Positions 1-5,457 of a DNA stretch of 5,457 nt are shown piece by piece; the first letter of the stretch is position 1, and each line of letters opens with the position of its first letter. The stretch spans positions 1 to 5,457 of the forward strand of contig CAMPJM010000310.1 in the NCBI GenBank assembly GCA_946886805.1, in the 5' to 3' direction. The DNA is from an uncultured Flammeovirgaceae bacterium (GTDB lineage Bacteria > Bacteroidota > Bacteroidia > Cytophagales > Cyclobacteriaceae). The position numbers were made by a program, and so were the translations under genes. The notes below the pieces were generated by a model. It was not told where the DNA came from and searched no databases. It worked only from the letters and a program-made list of their open reading frames with translations.

Positions 1-1
1 T

Positions 2-1222
2 CCCACCAGATTAGATTCTCTAAAAGCCGTTAAGGAAGCACTTAGGGTTATGAGGACTGAGAATAACGAGGCCAGAAAGCAGTTGCAAGAATGGCACAAA
101 AGAGTAGTTAAGGAAAATATTGACAGGTATAATTCTCACCTTTATAGTGAATCCGCAGCATCCGCTTTAAAAGTGGAAGAAGTAAAGCCTGTTTATACCG
201 GTCATGAAACTCATGTGGATGGGAGAGAAGTACTTCAGGCTTGCTTTGATGCCGCCTTAAAAAGAGATCCCAAAGTTTTCGCTTTTGGGGAAGATGTAGG
301 TAAAATTGGAGATGTAAACCAGGCTTTTGCAGGATTACAGGCAAAATATGGTGAACTAAGAGTTACAGATACTGGTATCAGGGAGGTAACTATTATCGGG
401 CAGGGGGTAGGCGCAGCATTAAGAGGATTAAGGCCTATTGCTGAAATTCAGTATTTAGACTATTTAATTTACGCATTGCAAACCCTTTCCGATGATCTGG
501 CAAGTTTGCAGTACAGAACTAAAGGCGGCCAAAAGGCCCCGGTTATTATTAGAACACGAGGTCATAGGTTGGAAGGTGTATGGCATTCAGGGTCTCCCAT
601 GGGAATGATACTTCACAGTCTCAGGGGTATTTATTTGTTAGTGCCCAGAAATATGGTTCAGGCAGCAGGAATGTACAACACCATGCTTAAATCAGATGAT
701 GCGGCATTGATTATAGAGAGCCTTAATGGCTATCGTTTAAAAGAACAGATCCCAGCCAATATAGGCGAGTTCACTGTGCCAATTGGTGTGCCTGAAGTAA
801 TCAGGGAGGGAAGCGATGTCACCATAGTGACATATGGTTCTATGTGCAGGATAGTCATGGAAGCCGCAGAGCAGCTTAATAAATTGAGTATTAGTTGTGA
901 AGTCATTGATGTTCAAACACTTTTGCCTTTCGATATCAACCATACCATTGTTGAATCAGTTAAAAAAACCAATAGGGTAGTATTTGCTGATGAAGATGTT
1001 CCAGGAGGTGGCACGGGTTATATGATGCAGGAAGTTATTGAAACTCAGGAAGCTTACTTTTACTTGGATTCAAAACCTGTAACAGTCTCTGCCAAGGCAC
1101 ATAGGCCAGCTTATGGTTCTGATGGCGATTATTTCTCAAAGCCCAACCCTGAGGAGGTTTTTGACAAAGTTTACGCTCTAATGTCAGAGAGCGATCCGCA
1201 AAAATTTCCCGTACTTTATTGA
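2..1222 (+). CDS. 2-oxoacid dehydrogenase E1 component, beta half of a probable alpha/beta fusion (5' partial)
   Basis: This gene encodes the thiamine-diphosphate-dependent E1 part of a 2-oxoacid dehydrogenase complex, which decarboxylates a 2-oxoacid and passes the acyl group to lipoyl-E2 in the cytoplasm. The frame is open to the left edge with 16 codons before the first ATG at 50, so that ATG is not taken as the start. Numbering from that ATG, residues about 57-235 form the pyrimidine-binding transketolase-like domain (GEDVG at 80-84). Glu112 in DTGIREV aligns with the catalytic glutamate of E1-beta, and His179 in WHSGSP with its active-site histidine. Residues about 245-370 form the transketolase C-terminal domain, with PGGGTGY near 318. 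More than 70 residues of charged helix and linker precede the beta domain, whereas stand-alone beta subunits begin almost directly with it. This suggests the fused alpha/beta E1 common in Bacteroidota. Substrate (pyruvate or branched-chain oxoacids) cannot be decided here. Family certain; fusion inferred. Confidence 0.93.
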   Translation, partial: PTRLDSLKAVKEALRVMRTENNEARKQLQEWHKRVVKENIDRYNSHLYSESAASALKVEEVKPVYTGHETHVDGREVLQACFDAALKRDPKVFAFGEDVGKIGDVNQAFAGLQAKYGELRVTDTGIREVTIIGQGVGAALRGLRPIAEIQYLDYLIYALQTLSDDLASLQYRTKGGQKAPVIIRTRGHRLEGVWHSGSPMGMILHSLRGIYLLVPRNMVQAAGMYNTMLKSDDAALIIESLNGYRLKEQIPANIGEFTVPIGVPEVIREGSDVTIVTYGSMCRIVMEAAEQLNKLSISCEVIDVQTLLPFDINHTIVESVKKTNRVVFADEDVPGGGTGYMMQEVIETQEAYFYLDSKPVTVSAKAHRPAYGSDGDYFSKPNPEEVFDKVYALMSESDPQKFPVLY

Positions 1223-1251
1223 GTAATTTGATAACCACGTATTATCCTGTC

Positions 1252-1977
1252 TTACTTGTCAATAATCAAAATTTGATCAAGCGTAAATACAGGCGATTCT
1301 ACGATGTTGCTGTAGTTTCCTGCCTTGTCAGCAATTTGGATTTTCATTTTAAGAGCGTTGTTTCCAAAATACTGACGGAGATTTTGCGCTCTGAAAAAGT
1401 AAGAAAGCGTTCCTTGTAGTGGCCTGCTGTGGTCTTCGGTGTTTAAACTTGCAAAACGACCGCTTGCCGGAATGCAGGTTTCTTCAAAAAAGTTAAATTC
1501 TTGGAAGGACCCATCTTCTTGTTGAATTAAAAATTCTATAATAAAGTTTTTGCTTTTAGGGTTTGTTTGAATATATACAGTATCGGTCACTGCATTGTCG
1601 TCTACCACTCTTCCCAGGATCCTATAATCCAAGCAACTATATTCAGGCAATGTATCTAGATCGCCAATTCTTAAAAGATTTTCAGAGGAAATGCCTTCAA
1701 TATTGTATATTGGATTATGGGGAGGGTCTGCGGAAAAATAAGTAGCTTCATGAAATGGTGGTTCCTTTGCCTCCTCACTTGATATCCCAAGATTACCATC
1801 CCCATCTTCAAAGTTTACTGAAATTATTAGTGAATCCTGACCTAAAGGATTGAAGCCAAATTTTACGCTTTCATAGGTTATTGTAGGCACATCAGAAAAT
1901 TCAGGGGCCCGTTCGCAAGAAGAGAATGCAAGTATTGCCAATATAAACCCCGGAAGGATTGCAATTTTATTTCGCAT
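1252..1977 (-). CDS. Secreted lipoprotein with DGDGNLG motif, function unknown
   Basis: This encodes a 241-residue protein with a lipoprotein signal peptide: positive N terminus (MRNK), hydrophobic core at about 5-18, and a lipobox ending FSSC with the lipidated cysteine at 21. The mature part has EDGDGNLG at 57-64, an acidic motif recurrent in Bacteroidota lipoproteins that may bind calcium. A C-terminal strand pattern DKAGNYSN at 217-224 followed by SPVFTL fits an immunoglobulin-like or beta-sandwich fold. Cys115 and Cys168 are the only cysteines after the lipidation site and could form a disulfide. No enzyme motif is visible. It probably sits in the outer or inner membrane facing the periplasm, or on the cell surface. 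It converges on the E1 gene across 29 bases and diverges from the LuxE-like gene across 62 bases, so it is transcribed alone. There is no clear ribosome binding site, which is usual in this phylum. Coding call strong; role unknown. Confidence 0.9.
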   Translation of the reverse strand: MRNKIAILPGFILAILAFSSCERAPEFSDVPTITYESVKFGFNPLGQDSLIISVNFEDGDGNLGISSEEAKEPPFHEATYFSADPPHNPIYNIEGISSENLLRIGDLDTLPEYSCLDYRILGRVVDDNAVTDTVYIQTNPKSKNFIIEFLIQQEDGSFQEFNFFEETCIPASGRFASLNTEDHSRPLQGTLSYFFRAQNLRQYFGNNALKMKIQIADKAGNYSNIVESPVFTLDQILIIDK

Positions 1978-1989
1978 AAGATATTTTTA
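1959..1989 (+). promoter_or_regulatory. Weak candidate promoter for the LuxE-like gene
   Basis: TTG at 1959-1961 is followed after 20 bases by TATTTTTA at 1982-1989. This matches the Bacteroidota -33/-7 pattern (TTG, about 19-21 bases, TAnnTTTG) except for the last base of the -7 box. It would start transcription near 1996, giving a leader of roughly 45 bases before the ATG at 2040. The -33 element lies inside the 5' end of the divergent lipoprotein gene. In DNA this AT-rich such a match can occur by chance. Confidence 0.25.
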
Positions 1990-2039
1990 AATTAACTTCA
2001 ACAAAACTTAACATAGACAATGGATTACCTATTCAACGA

Positions 2040-3029
2040 ATGAATAAATTTAATAGTTTTAAAGAAAGCTTGTTTAAAGTAAACGCAGAAAATTTTGAAA
2101 AATATGCGCTACAGCTTTTTAATTTTCAAGCAAATTACAATCCAATTTATAAACAATATATTGGTAATATAAATATTAAACCTGAGAATATAAATTCTTT
2201 GGAGAATATACCTTTTTTGCCCATTGAATTCTTTAAAACACAAACGGTGAAGACTTTGAATTGGGAGTCGGAGGTCGTTTTCGAGAGTAGTGGTACAACG
2301 GGCGAAATCAGAAGTAAGCATCATATTGAGGATTCTGAGTTTTATAATCAGGTAAGTAAGAAATTTTTTGAGGATAAGTACGGTAAGTTGAAAGACTTGA
2401 ATATTATGGCACTGCTACCGAGTTATCTGGAAAGGGAAAACTCATCTCTGGTAGCAATGGTGTCGTATTTTATTAAGGAAAGTAAATCTGCCTATTCCGG
2501 CTTTTATCTTTATAATGTAGACGAACTTGTAGAGAATATCATCAGGCTTAAGGATAAATCAAAGCCAATTATATTAATAGGGGTAAGCTTTGCGTTATTA
2601 GATTTGGCGGAACGGTTGAAAAGTAATTTTTCGAACCTTATTGTAATGGAAACGGGCGGAATGAAGGGAAGGAGAGAGGAGCTGACGCGGGATGAACTGC
2701 ACAGCGTTTTGAAAGAATCATTTTCTATCAAGGCTGTTCATTCAGAATATGGTATGACAGAGCTATTGTCTCAGGCTTATGCTAAGGAAGATGGAATATT
2801 TGAGCCACCTCCCTGGATGAAGGTTTTAATTAGAGATCCCAACGATCCATTTAATTTAACCAACCAGGAAAGAACCGGTGGAGTAAATATAATTGACCTC
2901 GCAAACATTCATTCCTGTGCTTTTGTTGAGACTCAGGATTTGGGAAGAAAAATAGGCAGCGACACATTTACGATTTTAGGGAGATTTGACAATTCTGATA
3001 TAAGAGGATGTAATCTTTTGTCAATTTAA
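2040..3029 (+). CDS. LuxE-like acyl-protein synthetase / acyltransferase
   Basis: This encodes a 329-residue cytoplasmic protein of the LuxE family, part of the adenylate-forming superfamily. In bioluminescent bacteria LuxE activates a fatty acid with ATP, holds it on a cysteine near the C terminus and hands it to the LuxC reductase. Motifs seen are SSGTTG at 83-88 (phosphate-binding loop), METGGMKGRR at 203-212, HSEYGMTEL at 234-242 (the adenylate-forming E-Y-G-M-T-E signature), QDLG at 299-302 and GRFDNSDIRGC at 314-324. Cys324, five residues from the end, is placed like the acyl-carrying cysteine of LuxE. The length is slightly below the roughly 370 residues of luminous-bacterium LuxE. No in-frame start lies upstream; the ATG at 2040 overlaps the stop of a seven-codon open frame. 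The first 60 codons are very AT-rich (about 22% GC) compared with the middle of the gene. No luxC, luxD or luciferase gene is visible, so light production is not implied and the acyl substrate is unknown. Confidence 0.9.
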   Translation: MNKFNSFKESLFKVNAENFEKYALQLFNFQANYNPIYKQYIGNINIKPENINSLENIPFLPIEFFKTQTVKTLNWESEVVFESSGTTGEIRSKHHIEDSEFYNQVSKKFFEDKYGKLKDLNIMALLPSYLERENSSLVAMVSYFIKESKSAYSGFYLYNVDELVENIIRLKDKSKPIILIGVSFALLDLAERLKSNFSNLIVMETGGMKGRREELTRDELHSVLKESFSIKAVHSEYGMTELLSQAYAKEDGIFEPPPWMKVLIRDPNDPFNLTNQERTGGVNIIDLANIHSCAFVETQDLGRKIGSDTFTILGRFDNSDIRGCNLLSI

Positions 3030-3068
3030 TAACATTTTGGCTGCTTTTTTATAAATATTCTCTTAATA

Positions 3069-3100
3069 TTTTGAATTGTTTTTATCTTTTATTACTTTTG
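3069..3100 (+). promoter_or_regulatory. Bacteroidota-type promoter for the small lipoprotein gene
   Basis: TTTTG at 3069-3073 and TACTTTTG at 3093-3100 are separated by exactly 19 bases. The second is a full match to the -7 consensus TAnnTTTG and the first to the -33 TTTG element recognised by the primary sigma factor of Bacteroidota. Transcription would begin near 3106-3108, about 28 bases before the ATG at 3135. A 7-base AT-only inverted repeat (AAATATT at 3053-3059, AATATTT at 3065-3071) overlaps the -33 element and could be an operator or weak hairpin, though its low complexity makes chance likely. Confidence 0.65.
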
Positions 3101-3134
3101 AATATAATCATTTTTTACAAAAATTATTTCCACG

Positions 3135-3257
3135 ATGAAACTTAAAATCATTTTGTTTTTTGCAATTATTGTAAGCAGTGTTGCATGTAGTCAAAAAACT
3201 TGTCCTACGTATACATTAGAAGATACAGCTACTGAAGTTTCTGCAGAAAAAGTGTAA
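3135..3257 (+). CDS. Very small lipoprotein, 40 residues, function unknown
   Basis: ATG at 3135 opens a 40-codon frame ending with TAA at 3255-3257. The product begins MKLK, has a hydrophobic stretch at about 5-16, and a lipobox SVAC with the lipidated cysteine at 18. The mature peptide would be only 23 residues, with the short motif KTCPTY and an acidic, threonine-rich tail. The signal peptide is the main reason to believe it is coding, supported by a well-placed promoter 35 bases upstream and a strong terminator starting about 35 bases downstream. Together these make a complete monocistronic unit of about 220 bases. Cys23, the only other cysteine, could form a disulfide with another protein. 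It is below the length cut-off of many gene callers. I do not recognise the family; small envelope lipoproteins such as entericidin-like or lysis-related peptides are analogies of size only. Confidence 0.72.
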   Translation: MKLKIILFFAIIVSSVACSQKTCPTYTLEDTATEVSAEKV

Positions 3258-3292
3258 ATGTGTTATAGATATTGATAAACAGGAAGGGATAA

Positions 3293-3328
3293 AAAAAGGC
3301 CTCAAAAGTTATCTTCTGAGGCCTTTTT
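3293..3328. terminator. Bidirectional intrinsic terminator between the small lipoprotein gene and typA
   Basis: The arms GGCCTCA (3298-3304) and TGAGGCC (3317-3323) pair perfectly. They are extended by five A-T pairs (A at 3293-3297, T at 3324-3328) and, past one mismatch, by AAG/CTT around a four-base TTAT loop. The plus strand ends in five T and the minus strand reads seven T (complement of 3291-3297), so both strands look like good Rho-independent terminators. It lies about 35 bases after the small lipoprotein stop and 18 bases after the typA stop, serving both convergent genes. Confidence 0.93.
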
Positions 3329-3346
3329 CATGGGACAAATCCTTGA

Positions 3347-5158
3347 TTAAGCAGATTCTGATTTACCGGTCATGCGTTTTCTCTCGTTTTCATTAAGATA
3401 AATTTTACGCATTCTGATAGACTTTGGAGTTATTTCCAAATATTCATCCTTTTGGATGTATTCCATTGCTTCTTCAAGAGAAAATCTTCTTTTTGGCGCA
3501 ATTCTAACATTCGAATCAGATCCTGAGGCTCTCATGTTAGTTAATGCCTTTCCTTTCTGAACATTCACTACAATATCGTTTTGTCTGCTATGCTCTCCAA
3601 TTACCTGGCCTTCATATAATTCCTCTCCCGGATCAACAAAAAATACCCCACGGTCTTGCAATTTATCTATAGAATAAGCAGTTGAAGGTCCGGTTTCCAT
3701 AGAAATCAAAGATCCATTAACTCTTCCTGGAATCACTCCTTTATAAGGCTCGTATTTGCTAAATCTATGGTTCATGATTGCCTCTCCAGCGGTAGCTGTC
3801 AACACATTGTTTCTTAAACCAATTAATCCCCTTGCTGGAATGTCAAACTCCAGGTGTTGAAGATCGCCTTTGGGTTCCATTATTTTCAGCTCCCCTTTTC
3901 TTTGGGTTACAAGTTCAATCACTTTTCCAGATGAAGAATCAGGAACGTCTACCACAAGATGTTCAATAGGTTCACATTTTTCTCCGTCTATTTCCTTGAA
4001 AATTACCTGAGGTTGACCCACTTGTAATTCATAACCTTCTCTCCTCATCGTTTCTATTAAAACTGATAAGTGAAGGATTCCTCGGCCATAAACCAGGAAT
4101 TTATCCTCAGAATCAGTTTCTTCCACTCTAAGTGCCAGGTTCTTTTCTGTTTCCTTAAATAGTCTTTCTCTTATATGTCTTGAAGTAACTAATTTACCTT
4201 CTTTTCCAAAAAATGGAGAAGTGTTGATGGTAAACAGCATATTCATGGTAGGCTCATCTATAGAAATCCTTGGTAGAGGTTCAGGGTTTTCAAAATCAGT
4301 TAGTGTATCACCAATATCAAAACCTTCTATACCTACTATAGCACAAATATCTCCCGCACTCACCTCGGAAACCTTTAATTTGCCTAATCCTTCAAAAACC
4401 TGAAGTTCTTTTATTTTAACTTTCTTAACAGAGCCATCTTTTTTACAAAGACCCATGGTAGCTCCTTCTTTAAGGGTTCCCTGGTAGATCCTGCCTATTG
4501 CAATCCTTCCAACAAATGAGGAGAAGTCTAGCGATGTAATTTGTATTCTTGGTATACCTTCTCTTCTCTCCGGGCCAGGAATGTTTTCGATTACTGCGTC
4601 AAGAAGCGGAATAATGTCTGTGGTAGGTTTGTTCCAATCTGTGCTCATCCATCCCTGTTTCGAAGAACCGTAGATTGTTACGAAATCCAGTTGCTCCTCT
4701 GTAGCATCCAAATTAAACATCAGGTCAAATACCTGCTCATGGACTTCGTCAGGTCTACAATTTTCTTTATCTACCTTATTCACTACAACTATAGGCTTAA
4801 GACCTAAAGCAAGTGCTTTGCCTAATACAAACCTGGTTTGAGGCATTGGTCCCTCAAATGCATCTACTAAAAGTAGTACACCATCGGCCATCTTAAGAAC
4901 TCGCTCCACTTCACCGCCAAAATCTGCGTGACCAGGGGTATCGATAATGTTTATCTTGGTTCCATTATATCGTACTGAAACATTTTTCGATAAAATAGTT
5001 ATACCTCTTTCCCTTTCAAGATCATTATTATCAAGAATCAAATCACCTGAGCCCTGATTTTCCCTAAATATTTTAGAGGCATGTATAATCTTATCTACTA
5101 ATGTTGTTTTGCCATGGTCAACGTGTGCTATTATGGCAATATTCCTTATGCTTTCCAT
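3347..5158 (-). CDS. typA: Ribosome-associated translational GTPase TypA/BipA
   Basis: This encodes a complete 603-residue TypA (BipA), a translation-factor GTPase related to EF-G and LepA. It binds the 70S ribosome and supports 50S assembly and growth under cold or other stress. All GTPase motifs are intact: G1 AHVDHGKTT at 11-19, the switch I signature RERGITI at 49-55, G3 DTPGH at 73-77, G4 NKVD at 127-130 and a G5-like GSSK at 164-167. Domain II (beta barrel) spans about 203-293 and the EF-G-like domains III and V about 305-385 and 398-480. The TypA-specific C-terminal domain begins near 485 and includes ALTNMRASGSD and the RRFSLEEAMEYI helix. The length is typical of the family. The start at 5158 is fixed by a similar N terminus in homologues and by an in-frame stop upstream at 5174-5176. 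It has its own promoter and shares a bidirectional terminator with the convergent small lipoprotein gene. No irregularities seen. Confidence 0.98.
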   Translation of the reverse strand: MESIRNIAIIAHVDHGKTTLVDKIIHASKIFRENQGSGDLILDNNDLERERGITILSKNVSVRYNGTKINIIDTPGHADFGGEVERVLKMADGVLLLVDAFEGPMPQTRFVLGKALALGLKPIVVVNKVDKENCRPDEVHEQVFDLMFNLDATEEQLDFVTIYGSSKQGWMSTDWNKPTTDIIPLLDAVIENIPGPERREGIPRIQITSLDFSSFVGRIAIGRIYQGTLKEGATMGLCKKDGSVKKVKIKELQVFEGLGKLKVSEVSAGDICAIVGIEGFDIGDTLTDFENPEPLPRISIDEPTMNMLFTINTSPFFGKEGKLVTSRHIRERLFKETEKNLALRVEETDSEDKFLVYGRGILHLSVLIETMRREGYELQVGQPQVIFKEIDGEKCEPIEHLVVDVPDSSSGKVIELVTQRKGELKIMEPKGDLQHLEFDIPARGLIGLRNNVLTATAGEAIMNHRFSKYEPYKGVIPGRVNGSLISMETGPSTAYSIDKLQDRGVFFVDPGEELYEGQVIGEHSRQNDIVVNVQKGKALTNMRASGSDSNVRIAPKRRFSLEEAMEYIQKDEYLEITPKSIRMRKIYLNENERKRMTGKSESA

Positions 5159-5164
5159 CTTAAG

Positions 5165-5179
5165 CTTTAAAATTTAAAG
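5165..5179. repeat. 15-base palindrome in the typA leader
   Basis: CTTTAAA at 5165-5171 and TTTAAAG at 5173-5179 are perfect inverted copies around a single central base. The palindrome lies between the typA -7 element and its start codon, overlapping the expected transcription start and the short leader. It could be an operator for a dimeric repressor or affect ribosome access, but it is mostly A and T, so chance is a real possibility. Confidence 0.35.
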
Positions 5180-5183
5180 GTCG

Positions 5184-5191
5184 CAAAGGTA
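5184..5191 (-). promoter_or_regulatory. Candidate -7 element for typA
   Basis: Read on the minus strand, 5191-5184 is TACCTTTG, a full match to the Bacteroidota -7 consensus TAnnTTTG. It lies 25 bases before the typA ATG, so the transcript would have a leader of about 20 bases. No TTG is found at the expected -33 distance; that region is simply AT-rich. The position just upstream of a gene whose upstream neighbour is over 200 bases away supports the call. Confidence 0.5.
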
Positions 5192-5355
5192 CTAAATTCT
5201 ATGATGATATTTATTTTTATATCAATATATTTTAAGACATAATTCACGGTGGTTTAGTCAAGGTTTTCGCTTCCTTTTTGAGAGACAGATAAACACGCCT
5301 AACTAAACGATACTTACTCCAAGCTAAAATAGAAATTATGCAACTACTCAAGTAT

Positions 5356-5380
5356 AATGACGAAATAATATATCGTCATT
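5356..5380 (-). other. Inverted repeat overlapping the stop codon of the right-edge gene
   Basis: AATGACGA at 5356-5363 and TCGTCATT at 5373-5380 are perfect 8-base inverted copies around nine AT-rich bases. On the minus strand the first arm contains the TGA stop of the right-edge reading frame. The hairpin could slow or stop transcription or protect the 3' end of that gene, but no run of T follows the stem, so it is not a standard intrinsic terminator. It could also mark the end of a dispersed repeat. Confidence 0.45.
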
Positions 5381-5457
5381 CTCCCATAGGGATGCCTTTG
5401 GCGCGGAATTTACGGAGTTTTTCACGGAGTAAATATCCGGAATCCCCCGATATGAAT
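5376..5457 (-). CDS. C-terminal end of an unidentified protein (5' part outside the window)
   Basis: The minus strand carries an open frame from the right edge to TGA at 5378-5376, giving 26 visible residues. They include SGDSGYLL, then a basic helical stretch REKLRKFRAKG, and end in IPMGE. The mix of charged and hydrophobic residues looks like a genuine protein tail. The segment is richer in G and C (about 48% over 5381-5457) than its surroundings. The plus strand is also open here, from ATG at 5338 to the edge (40 codons), but that reading looks like antisense shadow, with serine- and arginine-rich text opposite the basic helix. The gene is on the same strand as typA but 217 bases upstream of it, and typA has its own promoter candidate. 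I do not recognise the family from so short a piece. Confidence 0.5.
   Translation of the reverse strand, partial: FISGDSGYLLREKLRKFRAKGIPMGE

Noticed and set aside
1230..1246. GATAA/TTATC hairpin between the E1 and lipoprotein genes as a terminator
   Set aside because: Only five mostly A-T pairs and no T run on either strand; too weak to call.
1219..1419. Open frame on the plus strand opposite the lipoprotein gene
   Set aside because: It starts at TTG, lies antisense to the convincing lipoprotein gene and has no recognisable domain or signal; it is a shadow frame.
2002..2010. Minus-strand TAAGTTTTG as a -7 element for the 241-residue lipoprotein
   Set aside because: The spacing inside the box is one base too long for TAnnTTTG and no -33 TTG lies at a suitable distance.
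2040..3029. Bioluminescence (lux) operon
   Set aside because: Only a LuxE-like gene is present; none of luxA, luxB, luxC or luxD is seen, and such orphan homologues occur in non-luminous bacteria.
3053..3071. AAATATT/AATATTT inverted repeat after the LuxE-like gene as its terminator
   Set aside because: The stem is entirely A-T and overlaps the -33 element of the next promoter; it would be unstable as RNA.
4541..4807. 88-codon plus-strand frame inside typA
   Set aside because: It is fully antisense to the strongly conserved GTPase region of typA, and its product has no gene-like features.
5201..5242. Short plus-strand frame MMIFIFISIYFKT upstream of typA
   Set aside because: Thirteen low-complexity codons in an AT-rich spacer, with no promoter or signal features.

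Overview
The window looks like chromosomal DNA from a member of the Bacteroidota, probably a marine or soil Cytophagales-like lineage. The evidence is AT-rich DNA, two lipoproteins with Bacteroidota-style signal peptides (one carrying the phylum-typical DGDGxLG motif), an E1 dehydrogenase whose layout suggests fused alpha and beta subunits, almost no Shine-Dalgarno sequences, and good matches to the phylum's TAnnTTTG -7 promoter element. The lineage is inferred from these family features; no database search was run.

Layout from left to right. Bases 2-1222 (+) are the 3' part of a thiamine-diphosphate 2-oxoacid dehydrogenase E1 gene that contains the whole beta half and runs off the left edge. 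A convergent gene at 1252-1977 (-) encodes a 241-residue secreted lipoprotein of unknown role. Divergent from it, at 2040-3029 (+), is a stand-alone LuxE-like acyl-protein synthetase with no luciferase or LuxC gene in view. Next is a tiny self-contained transcription unit: a promoter at 3069-3100, a 40-residue lipoprotein at 3135-3257 and a strong bidirectional hairpin terminator at 3293-3328. That terminator also serves the convergent gene typA/bipA at 3347-5158 (-), a complete ribosome-associated GTPase with its own -7 element just upstream. The remaining 217 bases up to the right-edge gene hold the typA promoter region, a short palindrome and a few inverted repeats. At the right edge, 5376-5457 (-) is the C-terminal end of an unidentified gene.

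The genes do not form one pathway. They appear to be independent units: central or branched-chain oxoacid metabolism, acyl activation, cell-envelope lipoproteins, and translation or stress adaptation. I see no mobile element, CRISPR array, tRNA, rRNA or phage gene, and no clear sign of a new multi-gene system. The most interesting items are the 40-residue lipoprotein with its own promoter and terminator, and the orphan LuxE homologue, which keeps both its nucleotide-binding motif and a cysteine near the C terminus.
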